From Stenogyne calaminthoides (taxonomy: Eukaryota; Streptophyta; Magnoliopsida; Lamiales; Lamiaceae): a stretch of 64,000 bases of DNA. Under the pieces are notes generated by a model. The model did no database searches and was not told where the DNA came from. It was given only the letters and a program-made list of their open reading frames with translations. A program made the translations under genes and the position numbers. Where the stretch lies: NCBI GenBank assembly GCA_037126765.1, contig JBBCBC010000021.1, positions 21,903,434-21,967,433 on the forward strand. The letters are read 5' to 3'. Positions 1-11,217 of the stretch are shown here, one piece after another (position 1 is the stretch's first letter; each line of letters begins with the position of its first letter).

Positions 1-636
1 CTTCAAAAAGATAATGGAGGATCTGCAAAGTGAAATTAAAGCCAAATATTCAAGCAACTCCATTCGAGAACACGCAGCATTAAATATCAAATTTACCCGA
101 AAAGTGTTCTTCATTTGTATCTAACATAAATGTCATATCCTAAGCAGAGATTTTCCCATCCTTAACATTGAAATTTAAACAAATGTAAGGGAAAATCTCA
201 ACCTAGTTGAAACCAAACAAACCTTACCCAATCGATCGGTTAAGTTTGTAGGTGAGTGTGAACTTCGGTAAACATCTAGCAATCCCAAAGGGAGGGTAAA
301 AGCAATCCGTGAGGGTTATAAGTCCAACTTGAGTGTGAACTTCGGTAAACATATCTGTTGGGTGTTGGACTAACACGTTAAACTAAGTCCGATTGGTTAA
401 GTAGGTGCCCCCTGTTGATAGGGAAGAGTGGATGTAGGGTTGGACTCGAACCCTTTATAAAATCGTGTGTTGTTCTTTGCTTTATGTTCTTACTTGCCAT
501 ATCGTTTTTGATTATAAGCAAAACACACACATCGTTCTTAAAAGCAAAAAATCTAGAATCACTCTGCCCTCACCCCTGTTTTATATGCATTACACGATTT
601 TCCGCATTTTCATGGGTTTTTTACCGGGACCTCACA
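1..636 (+). mobile_element. Copia LTR fragment (element E), right-hand part
   Basis: This is the 3' part of an LTR of the same family as the four LTRs at 27-55 kb. Shared blocks in the same order include a run around 361-440 (GTTGGACTAACAC, GGTTAAGTAGGTGCC, GATAGGGAAGAGTGG) and the terminus GGGACCTCACA at 626-636, matching GGGACCTACA in the others. The left part lies outside the window. No primer binding site follows 636; gypsy RT sequence starts at once, so this is a 3' LTR or a solo LTR inserted into element D. The next five bases, TCATC, would be one target-site copy. It is more diverged than the copies at 27-55 kb. Confidence 0.8.
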
Positions 637-640
637 TCAT

Positions 641-2110
641 CAGATAGCCATGCACGAACCGGACAGGCAGCATACTTCGTTCTTGACCAAGAAGAACATG
701 TATTACTGGAAAAGAATGCCATTCGGTCTAAGGAGCATTTGGAGTCGCGTATCAAATTGATTAACCACATGTTCTTTGAACACATAGGCAAATCAGTGGA
801 AGTATATGTAGATGACATATCGTCGTCAAGAGCCTGAAGAAGGAGGACCATCTAAGTCACCTTGCACAAGTCTTCGATATCCTTAGGAAATTCAACATGA
901 GGCTCAACCCAAAAAAATGTAACTTCGGGGTTGAGTCGGGAAAATTCCTGGGACATCACAATGCGATGAGCGAGGATTGAAGTAAACCACCCAAAGTCGA
1001 AATAATTACGGATATAGGGCCCCCAACCAAAAAGGAAGTTCAAAAGTTGACGGGGGTGCTGGTAGCTCTAAACAAATTTATTTAGCGAATGGGGATAAAT
1101 ATAAGACCATGTTAAATCTTGTCGAAAAAGCAAAGTTCAAATAGGCGACGAAAAGCGAGGAGGCCTTGACAAAATCAAAAGCATACTGGTGGCGTCGATG
1201 TTTTATCAAAACCGGTCCTTGGCGAAATTTTTTATATCTAGCAACCGGAGACCACTTTAAAGCGCGATACTCGTATGAAGCGGAGGAGTCGAGTTCATCT
1301 TCCGTATACCGTGAGTCGGGCGTTAAAGCGAGGCCAAAGCGGCGATATCCTCCCTTGGAAAAGTTAGCTTATGCTCTCGTCATGGCGTAAGGAAGTTGAG
1401 CCATACTTTTTTCGATCACGGGTTGAAGTCTTTACCTCGCTTACCTCTCCGCAACATACTCCATCGACGTCGTCGTCGGGCGATGCCTTAAATAGGCCGC
1501 CGAGTGGACGATGCGGCGTGGCGTCGCACCATGACACGAAATAAAAGCCCAAAGCTATGGCGATTTTCTCGTCAAGTTAACTCTCTCCCCATTGGGGCCA
1601 TAGTTCAACCGACCCAGGTAGGATTATATGTAGGCGAATTGACAACGCTACTAAATCGGCTCACGGGGTAGTGTTGATCGATCGGAATGCACTTTCCAAA
1701 AACTTCATTATCTTGACTTCCCGACCACAAATAACTAAGCGAATCTGAGGCACTCATGTCGGTGACTTTGGAGATGTCCTGACCGTGGGCGTAAAAAGAC
1801 TCGGTACATCTGATTCGACTTGTGGCCCGACAAGTGTCGGGGAAGTATGAAGCCAGGGATGAGAGAATGTCGGTCTATCAAGAGATCGTAAAGACACTTT
1901 GCCTAAAATTTGAGCAGATCCACATCAAGTTAGTACCAAGGATCTCGAATTCACGAGCCGATGCATTAAACGCATTGCTATAACCGGAGGGCGGTGAGAT
2001 GAAAGATGTCACCATCACAAAGCTCTCCCACCATTCCCTTTGCGAATCTGTTGTCACTACCCTAGAAACCCCGAGCTTAAGATGGATGACACCCATCATC
2101 GACTACTTGA
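641..2110 (+). pseudogene. Gypsy reverse transcriptase C-half and RNase H (element D)
   Basis: Translation shows the second half of a Ty3/gypsy RT. It starts at a QIAMHEP-like stretch (641-665), continues through YYWKRMPFGL (about 700-730) and INHMF, and includes the catalytic box YVDDI (about 806-820), followed by HLSHLAQVFDILRKFNMRLNPKKC. The connection domain (FLGH, about 945-960) and RNase H-like sequence follow, with KLAYALVMA near 1362-1388 and later low-similarity stretches to about 2100. The reading frame shifts several times and carries stops. The enzyme would copy element RNA into cDNA in virus-like particles. The first half of the domain is missing at the E insertion. Confident on family, low on exact RNase H limits. 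Confidence 0.8.
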
Positions 2111-2329
2111 TTACCGGGACATTGCCAACAGATAGGGTCCAGGAAAAATAGTTACAACTCTTGTTAATGACGAGTTGTATAAACGAGGTTTCAGCATACC
2201 ACTACACCGATGTGTCACACAAGAGCAGGGGCAAGTTATCCTGTGCAATATTCACGAAGGAGTATCACGGAAACCACCTTTGAGGGGCAATCACTTTCGC
2301 TCACAAAAGCAGCGAGTCGAGGGTATTTT

Positions 2330-3075
2330 TGAGCCCGACTTTGAGAGCTGATGCCATGACTTTTGCCAGGAGATGCCATAAATGCCAAGTTCATGAACCA
2401 TCAATTAAGGTCGCCCCCGAAGAACTCACCAGCCTCAGTCCTTAGCCCTTTGCAAAGTGGGGAATTGATATCATTGGGCCACTACCAACAGCCCCCGACT
2501 CAGTCAAGTATGCCCTAGTTGTGGTGGATTACTTCACAAAATGGGCCGAGGTTGAGGCTTTAGCAACCATAGATCAAGATCATGTCATCAAATTCATATG
2601 GCAGAAAATCATCTGCAGATTCGGCTGCCGCAAGCTATAATATCGGATAATGGGAAGCAATTTGACGGCTCTAAAATCGACAACTTCTTAAAAAAATGGA
2701 AAATCACAAAGCTCTTCTCTACCCCATACCATCCTCAATCGAATGGTCAAGTTGAGGCCATGAATAAAATCATCAAGCATACCTTAAAAGCAAAGATTGA
2801 GGGGGGGGAAGGGAAAATGGGCTAACGATCTATCAGACGTCTTATGGTCGTATAGAATGACTTGCCGCAACTCAATGGGAGAGACCCCGTACTCGATGCA
2901 TTCGGAATAGAGGCGATCATCCCTTCGGAGGTTGAATTCCCGACCCTCCGTACATCCCGAATAGCGATCGATCAGAATGATGAAGCTGTGGCTAGGAATC
3001 TCGACTTACCTGAAGAAAAGCGACTAGAGGCTAACATGAGGAATGCTAGATACAAGCGACAATCGGGATACTAAA
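2330..3075 (+). pseudogene. Gypsy integrase (element D)
   Basis: The integrase zinc-binding region is represented by RRCHKCQVH (about 2371-2397). The catalytic core starts with FAKWGIDIIGPLP (about 2452-2490) and YALVVVDYFTKWAEVEAL (2509-2562). After a frame change come AIISDNGKQFDG and TPYHPQSNGQVEAMNKIIKHTL (about 2634-2790), and then the C-terminal PSEVEFPTLRTSR region (about 2920-2960). This is the usual order for Ty3/gypsy Tat-type integrases. The core Asp residues are visible (GIDI, SDNG), with the Glu in GQVEAMN. A G-run near 2800 breaks the frame before the C-terminal piece. The protein inserts cDNA into the host genome; here it is a broken relic. Confidence 0.85.
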
Positions 3076-4215
3076 ATTAATCGACTCCAACCCAGTTCAA
3101 AAAGGGGATCTGTCTGAAAAAATCACTTGGAGTAATTAAAAGGAACTTTTGGCCCAAAGTGGGAGGATTCGTTCAAAGATTAAGTCAAAAGTCTACCAAG
3201 CGAGGCATATGAGCTTGAAGATCCTAATGGCATAAAAGCCCAATATCCTTGGAATGCATCGGACCTGAAGAAATACTTCCAATAGATTCGAGGTCATGTT
3301 TTTATTGTAAACATATCATACAAGTCAATAATAATGAATTTTTGATTTTGATCAATATTGTGTTAAACCTAAGGAGGTCGCGTACGTAAAACACCGACCT
3401 CCTTAGGAACGACTTTCGACATACTTGTGGTGAGGTCGCCATCCTTTGAGGTGCGGCCCTCCCCAAACTTTGTAAGACGACTAAGCAAAATAAAAAAAAA
3501 AAGTATACATATAAATCGCAACGACAATAAGACGATAAGACGTATGCACATCTAAAAGTCGCATAGGAAAATCAAGTCGGCATAGTGATTGGATAAAAGG
3601 TTTCATTAATGACAAAGGCCCGAAGGTCGGTACATAAGAGAGCCCGAAGGCAAATTACATCTGGCGGCCAAAAGCCAACAGAAAAGTAAAAGTACATCTT
3701 GATACTAGAATAACGAGCAATTTACCAAGACCCAATTCTTAGATGACTCATAGAAAACAATCGACTCTGGGGGATGCTGATCAAAAGTACAGTTGGGGAT
3801 GGGGTTCAACAACTTCTCAATCTCCTTTTTCTTATAGGGATTCTTGATGTTATCATTCTTAAGAACATCCAGAATCCCAGCCCTCCTTGACTATGTTCAA
3901 AAAGTGCCCACCTAATTGTTCTTTGAATAACCTTTGGTGGATGTGTGGGCAACTCGTCTCTCGAATCTTGGGCTGGTAGACACCTCCCCTAGTGGCTGTT
4001 GTGGCCTGATCATCGGGGGGACCTCACCCGATGCCCGGCCGACCTCCATCGGACCTCAACCTCACCCGTCCCCAGTCTCGGGGACCACCCGGGAATCTCC
4101 CGGCTGCGTCTCATCTGGGTCGGGAGTGGGGTGCACGATCCGGCTCCGATTGGGGAAGAAGGACATATCAATACCCATTTCTTCTAGATCTTTAATCTCT
4201 AGCACGACATCGGTA
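3076..4215. other. Non-coding spacer of element D between pol and the antisense ORF
   Basis: The first part still shows weak pol-tail similarity to about 3290 (phrases resembling the integrase C-terminal tail). From 3300 it is AT-rich and then GC-richer with no credible frame. It likely contains the 3' untranslated region of the antisense ORF. The short frames here (3369-3551 minus, 3934-4245 plus) look like chance frames. Confidence 0.5.
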
Positions 4216-6645
4216 TCAGGGGGAAGTCGCGGACATACGCGGTGAGCTCAGCCACGATGTCGGTGAGGTCGACATCAGGATTCTTCTAACAAACAACACG
4301 GATGGCACCTGCGACCGCCACGACATAGGCAAAATTGACATTCTGCTCTTCAATCCGCTTGAAGTGTTCGTCTCTGGCGGCCAGCTTTTCCCCAACCTCA
4401 ACATCCTTGCCGGTCAATTCCCCTTTCAGCCGGGCAACAACATCTTTTTCCACCTCGAGCGCTCCCTCGGCCTCCATCAACTGGCCCTCAAGCTCCGAAA
4501 CCCTCATGGTCAAGTCGGCCTTGGCCACCTCCATCTTCTTCTGCACCTCATGGGCAGCAATCAGTGATTTAGCCTGTTCGAAGATTGTCTCTTGAGCTTT
4601 CTCTGGATTGGAAAGCTGGTCTCGAAGGGCCCCAGGTGCGAGCTTTCTCCATATAGAGGCGGCTTTTCGAGTGTGGGCGACCTAGAATCGTGTTGCAGTG
4701 ACTTTTCTGGCCTTGGGCATGGAATGATCTTATTCATCCACCGCCTTTGACACATTTCTGATCTTCCAGCGATATAGCTAGGCGATCGCATGGGTACACC
4801 CTCTAGCTCGGGAAGCCTAGACCTCAGGAAACTCAACACCGCCGGCGAGAACCTCTTTGGTGTCAGATCCGAAATTTGTGATAAAAAAAAAAGAAAAAAG
4901 GAGAAAGCACCGTCGGATCTCGAACTTCGGATGTGGTCACATAGTCAAAACAACAACGACCTACCTCTTCGCCGTCTCTTCATCCCCACCCGATCCGGGA
5001 ATCATCATCCCGGATGGCAACCTCCCTTGGGCCGAAGTCGAAGCGAGACGGCCCGAAGCCCGACTCCTTTATCCGCCTTTGGGACATGCGAGCCACCCTC
5101 GACCGCGCCTTCTAACGTGAGGTCGCTCACCATTTTAACCGCGGGACTCGGCCACCTTCTTTTTGCCCCTGTCGGCTGCAGGTGGTGGAGTTTGGGCCGG
5201 AGCATCAACCGGGGCAGTAGGGGCAGGAAGATGCAGCATGGAGCCAAGCACTGACTTTGGTCGGGAAGCCATTTCGGATGCCGAGGGTTGACGACGGTAG
5301 ATCGGAATCTCAGGATCTACCAAGAAAAAGGGAATCATTAATAGAAAATTGCGAAATGCGATTGAAAGAGAAAAAGAAAGACTTACAAGGAATTTGGAGA
5401 TGACGGGGATAAGTGTATAACCCGGCTAGCAATCAATCGAGCTCGGAGTTCAGCAAATTGACATCCCGCCAGCTCGGTGGAGTGTCGCGAACCTCTTTAA
5501 ATGCCTCAACAAAGTCCCAGTATAGCTCGGAGGACCGGGGCACAAACACTGCAAAATAAGAAAAGAATTAGATCAGTACCAACCGAGCTCAAAAGAAATC
5601 ACAAAAGTACCATTTTCAACACGGATCGCATATTCCGTAGGAACCCGAATTGATAAAGTACTGGAGGGGGCCACCGATTTCCATGCCCCTCCAACAAACC
5701 ACCATTTATGGTGCCACCCATCGACCTTGTTTGGAATCCCACTCACGATCTTTTTGCCTTTTCGAAGTCGCACGACGTGATAGCCTCGGCCTGGGCGACA
5801 TCACGTGGGATATCTCCCCGGGAGTGGGCAATCTCTTCAACCCAACCTGCCCCAATACGACCATGGTGGAGATGATATAACTCCACCCATTTAGGGTAAT
5901 CTGCGTGAGGCTTAGATTCCAGGCCACGAGCAGATGGGAGATGGCGGGGTGCAAAGGAAATCAAATTCCCACTGACATAGAGGGCTCGTTTACGGCTATC
6001 ATTCCCGAAGGAGGCTGATCGGCGCTTTTGTTGGGGGTTAGCCCATAAAAATGCACATCCCGAGGCACTTTATACATATGGCGAAGTGATCGCACGTACC
6101 GATCAGAAAGCACTGACCTATACCTCCTGTCCGAGGCGGCAAACTATGACGTGACCGATTTACGATATTGACGGTCAGGTTTCTTGTAGGGAGCCCGACT
6201 ATGATATAATTCATAGTAAAAAACCCGCTCATACGCCCCATAATTAGGAACCGGGGCAGAAGGACCCACCGCCGACCGTTCTTGCGGGCCGGGATGAAGA
6301 AAGCCCACATCCAACGGAGGAAGATGGGTTATCTCAGCCAACTCTTTTAGGAATTGTTTATTCACCGGCTCGTCATTGCATCATCTTCCTGGCGGTCAAA
6401 CGTAACCCTCGCCGAAAAATTTTCACCCACGCGTCCTGCGGCGAATTCAAAACCCCGGCGGCGACGCACAACCAGAGGAATGTCATCCTCGGAGGAAGAA
6501 GAAGCCTCCATGGTCTGAGAGGAAGACGGAACAAAGAGAGTCCTTGAATCCATGTAATCAAGAAAAAAAAAAACCTTTACACGTATCGATTCATGAGGAA
6601 AAGCGAGAGAATTTGTTTTTGGCGGATTATGAGCCAAAATCAAAA
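4216..6645 (-). pseudogene. Antisense ORF of Tat-like gypsy element (putative gypsy-type transposon protein)
   Basis: A decayed coding region runs antisense to pol. Its start is near 6643-6500 (PLVVRRRRGFEFAAGRV). It continues through LPPLDVGFLHPGPQERSAV (about 6318-6262), AISHLLVAWNLSL and GWSYIISTMVVLGQVG (about 5950-5830), GWHHKWWFVGGAW (about 5720-5685) and a proline/alanine-rich linker (5135-5338). It ends in a predicted coiled coil rich in Glu/Lys/Leu (4286-4546: VSELEGQLMEAEGALEVEK). This domain order (a folded N-terminal domain, then a coiled coil) resembles the family annotated as putative gypsy-type transposon protein, which is found antisense in Tat elements; its function is unknown. 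Several stops and frame changes break it; small introns are also possible. Confidence 0.65.
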
Positions 6646-7026
6646 TTTTCCTGGAGAATTTCTACTTATAATTTGCTGCAGGGGTAAGGTTTTTTAAACC
6701 TAATTCCCCACCTATTTATAAAAGAAGGAGGAGGGGTCAAAAAGTAAAATTTCCCAAACTTGGTCCCACAATAATTAGCGAGGCGGGCGTGAATGCCGCG
6801 TCTCCCGTTGAACCAACTTGGCACCCCATCATTATCTAACAAGCCGTCATTTCAAACCCCTGTGATTGAGGAAAATCTGATGACGATTCGGTTTCTCGAG
6901 GTACCTTTTTGCCTGCCCTAGGGAATGCAATTCGCTCAAAAGAGGATTTTTAGGTCGGATGGTCGCAAGCCGATTCAGTTCAGATATCAAGTTAAGATCC
7001 CGATGTGGAACACGCGACCTCAACTT
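6646..7026. other. Leader of the antisense ORF and spacer before the 3' LTR of D
   Basis: No coding frame is supported. The TTTATAAAAG motif at about 6715-6724, read on the minus strand as CTTTTATAAA, lies about 75 bases upstream of the likely antisense ORF start and could be its TATA-type promoter; this is inference only. Confidence 0.35.
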
Positions 7027-7039
7027 GAGGGGCAAATTT
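7027..7039 (+). promoter_or_regulatory. Polypurine tract of element D
   Basis: TTGAGGGGCAAAT immediately precedes the 3' LTR. Purine-rich GAGGGGCAA motifs prime plus-strand DNA synthesis in Tat-type elements. Position and sequence fit, but the expected TG start of the LTR is not intact. Confidence 0.55.
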
Positions 7040-7651
7040 TATGGCGAGGAATAATTCCGACCTCCAACACGGATATGGAGATAATAGATAGACTGCATAG
7101 TGCATGAATCAACCTCAATAAGAAGAATCTGGGATCAACACGCCCATTTTAAGGGACTTAAGGATCTTAGGTCGCAGAAGCAGCAAGTCACCCAGCGACT
7201 AGAAACCAGAAGCTCTGGAGGTCACAACACTCAAGTCGGGCACGACTTACATGAGCTCTGAACACGAAGATCGAATGATCATAGACAGCGCCCGACATGC
7301 CTCGAAGTCCGCTCCACGATTGGCGCACATTAAAGATTAGTGATTCTGCTCTATCTATCAAGGAGTTAGCTATTTAAAGATTATAGCCCGCTTCGTATCT
7401 GATTTTTCCTCATGTAAATCCTTGCCTAAAGGACAAGATTCATAGTATAAATAGGCCTCAACGGCCACACTTGTAAAAGGTTGAACATCTTAGCATTCTA
7501 GGAAAACATATTATACACAAAGACCTGGCTTGGATGCCCCCGGACGTAGTCTGATTCAAAAGAAGCACCGGGTCACTAATTGCTTGTTTTCCCTTATCAT
7601 TTTGATTGTCTTTAGCTCTCGTTCATCTTAAATTCATTGTTAAACTGGGCA
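7040..7651 (+). repeat. 3' LTR of gypsy element D
   Basis: It follows a polypurine tract, contains a TATA box (AGTATAAATAGG, about 7446-7457), and ends in GGGCA at 7647-7651. It aligns with the LTR of element C over the block containing GGCTTGG, CCCCC, GACGTAGTCT, ATTCAAAAGA and TTGCTTGTT. The remaining U3 region differs strongly, so D and C belong to related but distinct subfamilies. The 5' boundary is approximate. Confidence 0.7.
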
Positions 7652-8261
7652 AATTATAGCCAGTCACAACATCGTAGCCATCCGTGTTATCTATCAAGTG
7701 GTCGATGTGAGGCATGGGGAAGAAGTCTTTTGGACAAGCATCATTGAGGTCGGTGAAGTCGATGTAGAGTCGCCAGGTTCCGTTTGACTTTTTCACCAAC
7801 ACTGCGTTAGCCACCCATTGTGGTTGATCAGCCTGTGTGATAAGGTCGTTGTCTAACAATTTCTTTACTTCTTGGTAGTCTGACATCTTTTCGGGGCGAA
7901 TTTTTACCTCTTTTTTGGGCTATCGAAACCCATTTGGATCGATGTGTAGTCTATGGCATGCGACTTTTGGGTCGATTCCTACCATATCTTTGTGTGACCA
8001 TGCGAAGATGTTCAAATTCTTTTTGAGGAAGTCGACGACTTCCCCCTTCAGGTTTTCTGGTATCTTGGAGCCTATGATGACTTCTAGATCCGGTCGAGCT
8101 GGGTCTACCTTAACTTTCTCGAGATCTTCCCCCGTGATGGCCCTTGAGGCATCTTGTCGGGGGTCGTCGATCTCTACTTGATAGAAACTCTTAGGTTTGG
8201 GTCCCATTCTTGGGTCAAAGGTCATTGTGACTTCTCTTCTTGCTTGTTTTTTTTTACTCAA
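7652..8261 (-). pseudogene. Gypsy RT, N-terminal half, with upstream linker (element C)
   Basis: Minus-strand translation gives the typical Tat-lineage linker and RT start. Visible phrases are IDDPRQDASRAI and VVDFLKKNLNIFAWSHKDM, then after a short frame break VKKLLDNDLITQADQPQWVA, NAVLVKKSNGTWRLYIDFTD and LNDACPKDFFPMPHIDHLID. The fragment ends with VVTGYN at 7653. The catalytic DD box lies beyond the break and is absent. In function it would be the fingers/palm part of reverse transcriptase. One frame change occurs around 7890-7920. The frame is otherwise well preserved, so C is younger or less damaged than D. Confidence 0.85.
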
Positions 8262-8658
8262 TTCCTCACATTGTTTTTTCTATCTATTACAAGTATTTGT
8301 TTTCTAGATATCAATCACGAGAATTGAAAAGAGACAAAAAATAAATCAAATAACCTCTTGCATCCACTTGGTCATCTTTAGCGGTCTTGACCCCCATTAT
8401 TATTGGTGGGGAGCTTTACCTACGAAATAAAAAGTTGAGGGCCTTGACCTCAAATTCATGCTCAAAAGGCCTCCCCGAAAACCGTTATAGGAACTTGGGA
8501 GGTTGACAACTATAAAATCTAAAAAGCCTAGTGGCCCTAACCTCATTATTTAAAGTGGAGACCAATTAAATGACCCGGACCGGATCATGCCGGGCGGCTT
8601 CACCATTCATCCACGAAGCCTTTCACGGCGTGAGTACGCGCGTGGGGTGATGTAGGCA
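8262..8658. other. Degraded protease-RT linker of element C
   Basis: AT-richer stretch between recognisable RT and protease sequence. No clear frame is seen; it is probably a replaced or decayed linker. Confidence 0.4.
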
Positions 8659-8890
8659 TCATAGTCCCCGAGCTGATCTAGAGTCTTCTTGAAGAGGATG
8701 TTGCAGAAAGCACCCCCGTCTACCAGCAATGATGTTTGCCTTAATCACCAGGGGATCGACATTCGGGTAGACTATTCCAGCTTTGTCCTTCTCGCCAAAC
8801 TCGATCGTGCTGGTTTCTTCCCCCACTGTAAAAACTGGCAGCACCATTTTCCTGGCATTCTTTATTTCCCTTATTTCGGCCTTCATTTTC
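8659..8890 (-). pseudogene. Gypsy aspartic protease remnant (element C)
   Basis: Minus-strand translation contains TIEFGEKDKAGIVYPNVDPL and VIKANI. In Tat-type polyproteins the phrase 'H.DPLVI.A.I' lies just before the protease active site. The expected D-T/S-G active site is not readable, and the frame turns into unrelated residues near 8700, so the catalytic part is damaged. The protease would process Gag-Pol. Confidence 0.65.
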
Positions 8891-9225
8891 TTTTGGATGA
8901 GGAGGTCAAGGAGAGTCCCCCAACTGTCCCAAGTGGGGAGATGGTATGTGTGACGCGACCTCCCGCATCCTCAGGCATGGGTGGAATAGGTCGTTCCCCC
9001 TGCCCTACTCTCTGATCGGCGTTTCTTGGGCGGGCTCCTCCTGTCGGGGATGATCTACCTGTTGGCGACCTCTCTGAGCACGATCATGGTCCCTTTGAGG
9101 TCGCTTGACAAACTCATCCAAAAAACCATCTTAAATCTGACCTCGAGTTGGGGGAAGCGGATCTTTGCACTTCGGCACGTGTAGTAGGCCCACTGTTAAG
9201 TGGAAGTGATAGAACTTATTGGGGT

Positions 9226-10600
9226 TTAATTTTCCTTTGTTCTTGATGGGGCGAGGTGGGAAAGTAATTCGGCTCTACGATCGAGTGTAAACATGTCAAA
9301 AGTGTCATACCCAATGCCTCCGTTAAACTTTCTTTGGGATGTTCTATTCGAACTGCTTGAAGCTGCCGGGTGCCTTGTAGTTGCCCCCGATTTTCTTGAG
9401 CTTTTCCTTGAGTCCACGACTTCCTTGTCGTCGGATAGTCAGGACTCCAGAAGTTCTGATGTGTGGATCAAGTCGCTGGCTCGCCTTCAGAAGCCGGAGT
9501 AGCTAACCGTGTATTCAGCGGTCATGCGTCGACAACTAGAAAATCTAAAAGCCTATGGGGTCACCTTCGAGTATGAGTTTGTCGATCCTTTCAATGTAGG
9601 ACCGATCTAATTATTTCCCCTTGTTGAGTGTTCATCAATGGTTGCTGATTGTAGTCGGGTGCCAAGGCCGTGAAATGAGTCGAGAATAATCTAGCTAGGC
9701 TAACGAGCGTGTGCAAGAAGGTGGTAGCGAATAAACTCATTAGTGAACTTGCGCTCGAGTTAGAGACAAGAGTCGACACTTAGTAGCATCGGATGCGCCC
9801 ATAGAGGCCATGTAGGAATTGTATTTCACTACATGGACCCTTGGGTCGGAGCTTCTGTTGTAGCGATCTAGAACCAACTCTTGATTTTCCTCTGGTAGGT
9901 GCAAAGTGACCATGGTCCGAGTGGGGAGTGCGGGATGGTGAGATTTGTTGCTTATTCCGTGACCCGTTCGATTCTCGGCTCGTTCGAGAATTCTTTGGAC
10001 CATTTGGGCTAGTGTTGCAATTTATGCGTCCACGATGGTCTTTGGCAAAAGGTTGTTCATGGATTAGCCATGGTGGATTAATCGAGCCTCTTGGCAATTC
10101 GTCATGATCTTGCGTTCAAAGCCATTCGCGAGTCTCGTTCCACACAATGCGACATGTCGAGGGTGGGATTGTGCCTCATCTGGGCCCCTTGGTTTCCAAG
10201 ACAATTGAACACATTATCCGACCGCACCGGCTTTTCTTGAAGTCGGCGATTATGAATGATGGCATGTTTGCGGGTCATATCTTCAGATTAGCTCGTCGAC
10301 CGCCCTTTTTCGAAAAGGGCGGCCTTACCTTTTGAGGTCCCGACCTCGCGTGCGGCCTTCTTGATCGGAGGTCACTTTTTTTGTCGTCATAAGTGAGACG
10401 TTTTTTGTTGAGGTGGCCATTACGGCCTTTGCGTCCTCCGGCATTTGGACTAGGTTCCACCGATCGGGGAGTTTTCAAGGGATAAGCTTAGTCTTGCGAA
10501 ATCGAGGAGAAGCCGGCACCATCACGGGCATCAGTTTCGTGTCCGGTGGTGTTGCCTTGGTTGATCGCCATTTAGAGGAGATGGATCTTCTAAGGATTTA
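9226..10600 (-). pseudogene. Gypsy gag remnant (element C)
   Basis: Several overlapping minus-strand frames carry the Tat gag core. ELVLDRYNRSSDPRVHVVKY and MASMGASDATKCRLLS (about 9780-9870) correspond to the retrotransposon gag domain (typical pattern: Y.G..DP..H...Y...M...GA.DA..C..F). Upstream are basic, proline-rich stretches (9780-10097, 10275-10478). Downstream are KSSRKSGATTRHP and YDTFDMFTLDRRAELLSHL (9226-9417). The frames shift repeatedly. Gag forms the virus-like particle. No CCHC knuckle was found. Confidence 0.7.
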
Positions 10601-10619
10601 GGGGTAAATCGATAGAAAG

Positions 10620-10637
10620 TTCCCACAGACGGCGCCA
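10620..10637 (-). promoter_or_regulatory. Primer binding site of element C
   Basis: On the minus strand the LTR end ...GGGCACAACA is followed by AT and then TGGCGCCGTCTGTGGGAA. This primer-site motif is common in plant Ty3/gypsy (Tat/Athila-type) elements. It fixes the orientation of C and the inner LTR boundary. Confidence 0.85.
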
Positions 10638-10639
10638 AT

Positions 10640-11217
10640 TGTTGTGCCCTGTTTATAAATCACGACCAACAAATATCGATTAACAAGCAAGATCAATAAA
10701 CTACGATAAATCTAACAAGCAACACCGGAATTTGATTACCCAGTTCGTCTTTTGAATAAGACTACGTCTGGGGGTGCCCAAGCCAGGATTCTTTTATTAC
10801 TTTTTACGCCCTGTCTGTCTAAGTTGTTCTCCGCTTTACAATGAATGATCCATGAAGTATATATGGACAAAATTTAGGTTAAGAGTCTCCATGGGCTTCT
10901 TTCGCGGACTTGATGGGGCTTCAGCCGCCAAGGCTAGGGTTTCCTTAGCTAATCCGCAAATCCTGCTCCTGGATAAACTTGCCTTGCTTACGCTCCGCGA
11001 TATCCGCACCATTAACTACCCATATCTTTCCCATATTTATCTCTTCACCGACTTCGGGCTGAAGTCACCTCCGACCTGCGCACTTCTCTAAGTCGTCTCC
11101 AACCTTCTGATCCTTCAAGTCGCCTCGCGACCTGCATGCTCTTTTAAGTCACCTCGCGACCTAGATGGCCCGGGCGAGGTCGCCTTAAGCGATAGAAAGG
11201 GTGGAAAATTGTCTACA
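10640..11217 (-). repeat. 5' LTR of gypsy element C
   Basis: On the minus strand it runs from TGTAGACAATTTTCC to GGGCACAACA, about 578 bp. It includes short direct repeats of the type AGGTCGCGAGG.GACTT in U3 and a possible TATA box (CATATATACTT, about 10855-10866). Its outer end directly abuts copia coding sequence of B. Confidence 0.75.

Larger units (their letters stand above)
637..7651 (+). mobile_element. Tat-like Ty3/gypsy element D, 3' two thirds
   Basis: Plus-strand gypsy remnant in the order RT (C-terminal half), RNase H, integrase, a non-coding stretch, a long antisense ORF, a polypurine tract and a 3' LTR. An antisense ORF between pol and the 3' LTR is known in the Tat lineage (maize Grande gene 23 is the classic case). 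The 5' part (5' LTR, gag, protease, N-terminal RT) is absent because LTR E interrupts the RT at 636/637; it should lie left of the window. Many stops and indels make it non-functional. Confidence 0.8.
7652..11217 (-). mobile_element. Tat-like Ty3/gypsy element C, 5' part
   Basis: Minus-strand gypsy remnant: 5' LTR (10640-11217), primer binding site, gag (about 9226-10600), protease (about 8659-8890) and the N-terminal half of RT (7652-8261). The RT stops exactly where the 3' LTR of D begins. The right end abuts a copia polyprotein (B), so C probably inserted into B. The 3' half is not in the window. Confidence 0.8.

Noticed and set aside
415..837. 140-codon plus frame across LTR E and gypsy RT
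   Set aside because: It begins in LTR sequence at a non-ATG codon and crosses the LTR/RT junction at 636; only its end (VEVYVDDI) is RT.
3934..4245. Pro/Ser/Gly-rich plus frame in element D
   Set aside because: Lies opposite the tail of the antisense ORF, has no domain, and is probably a composition effect.
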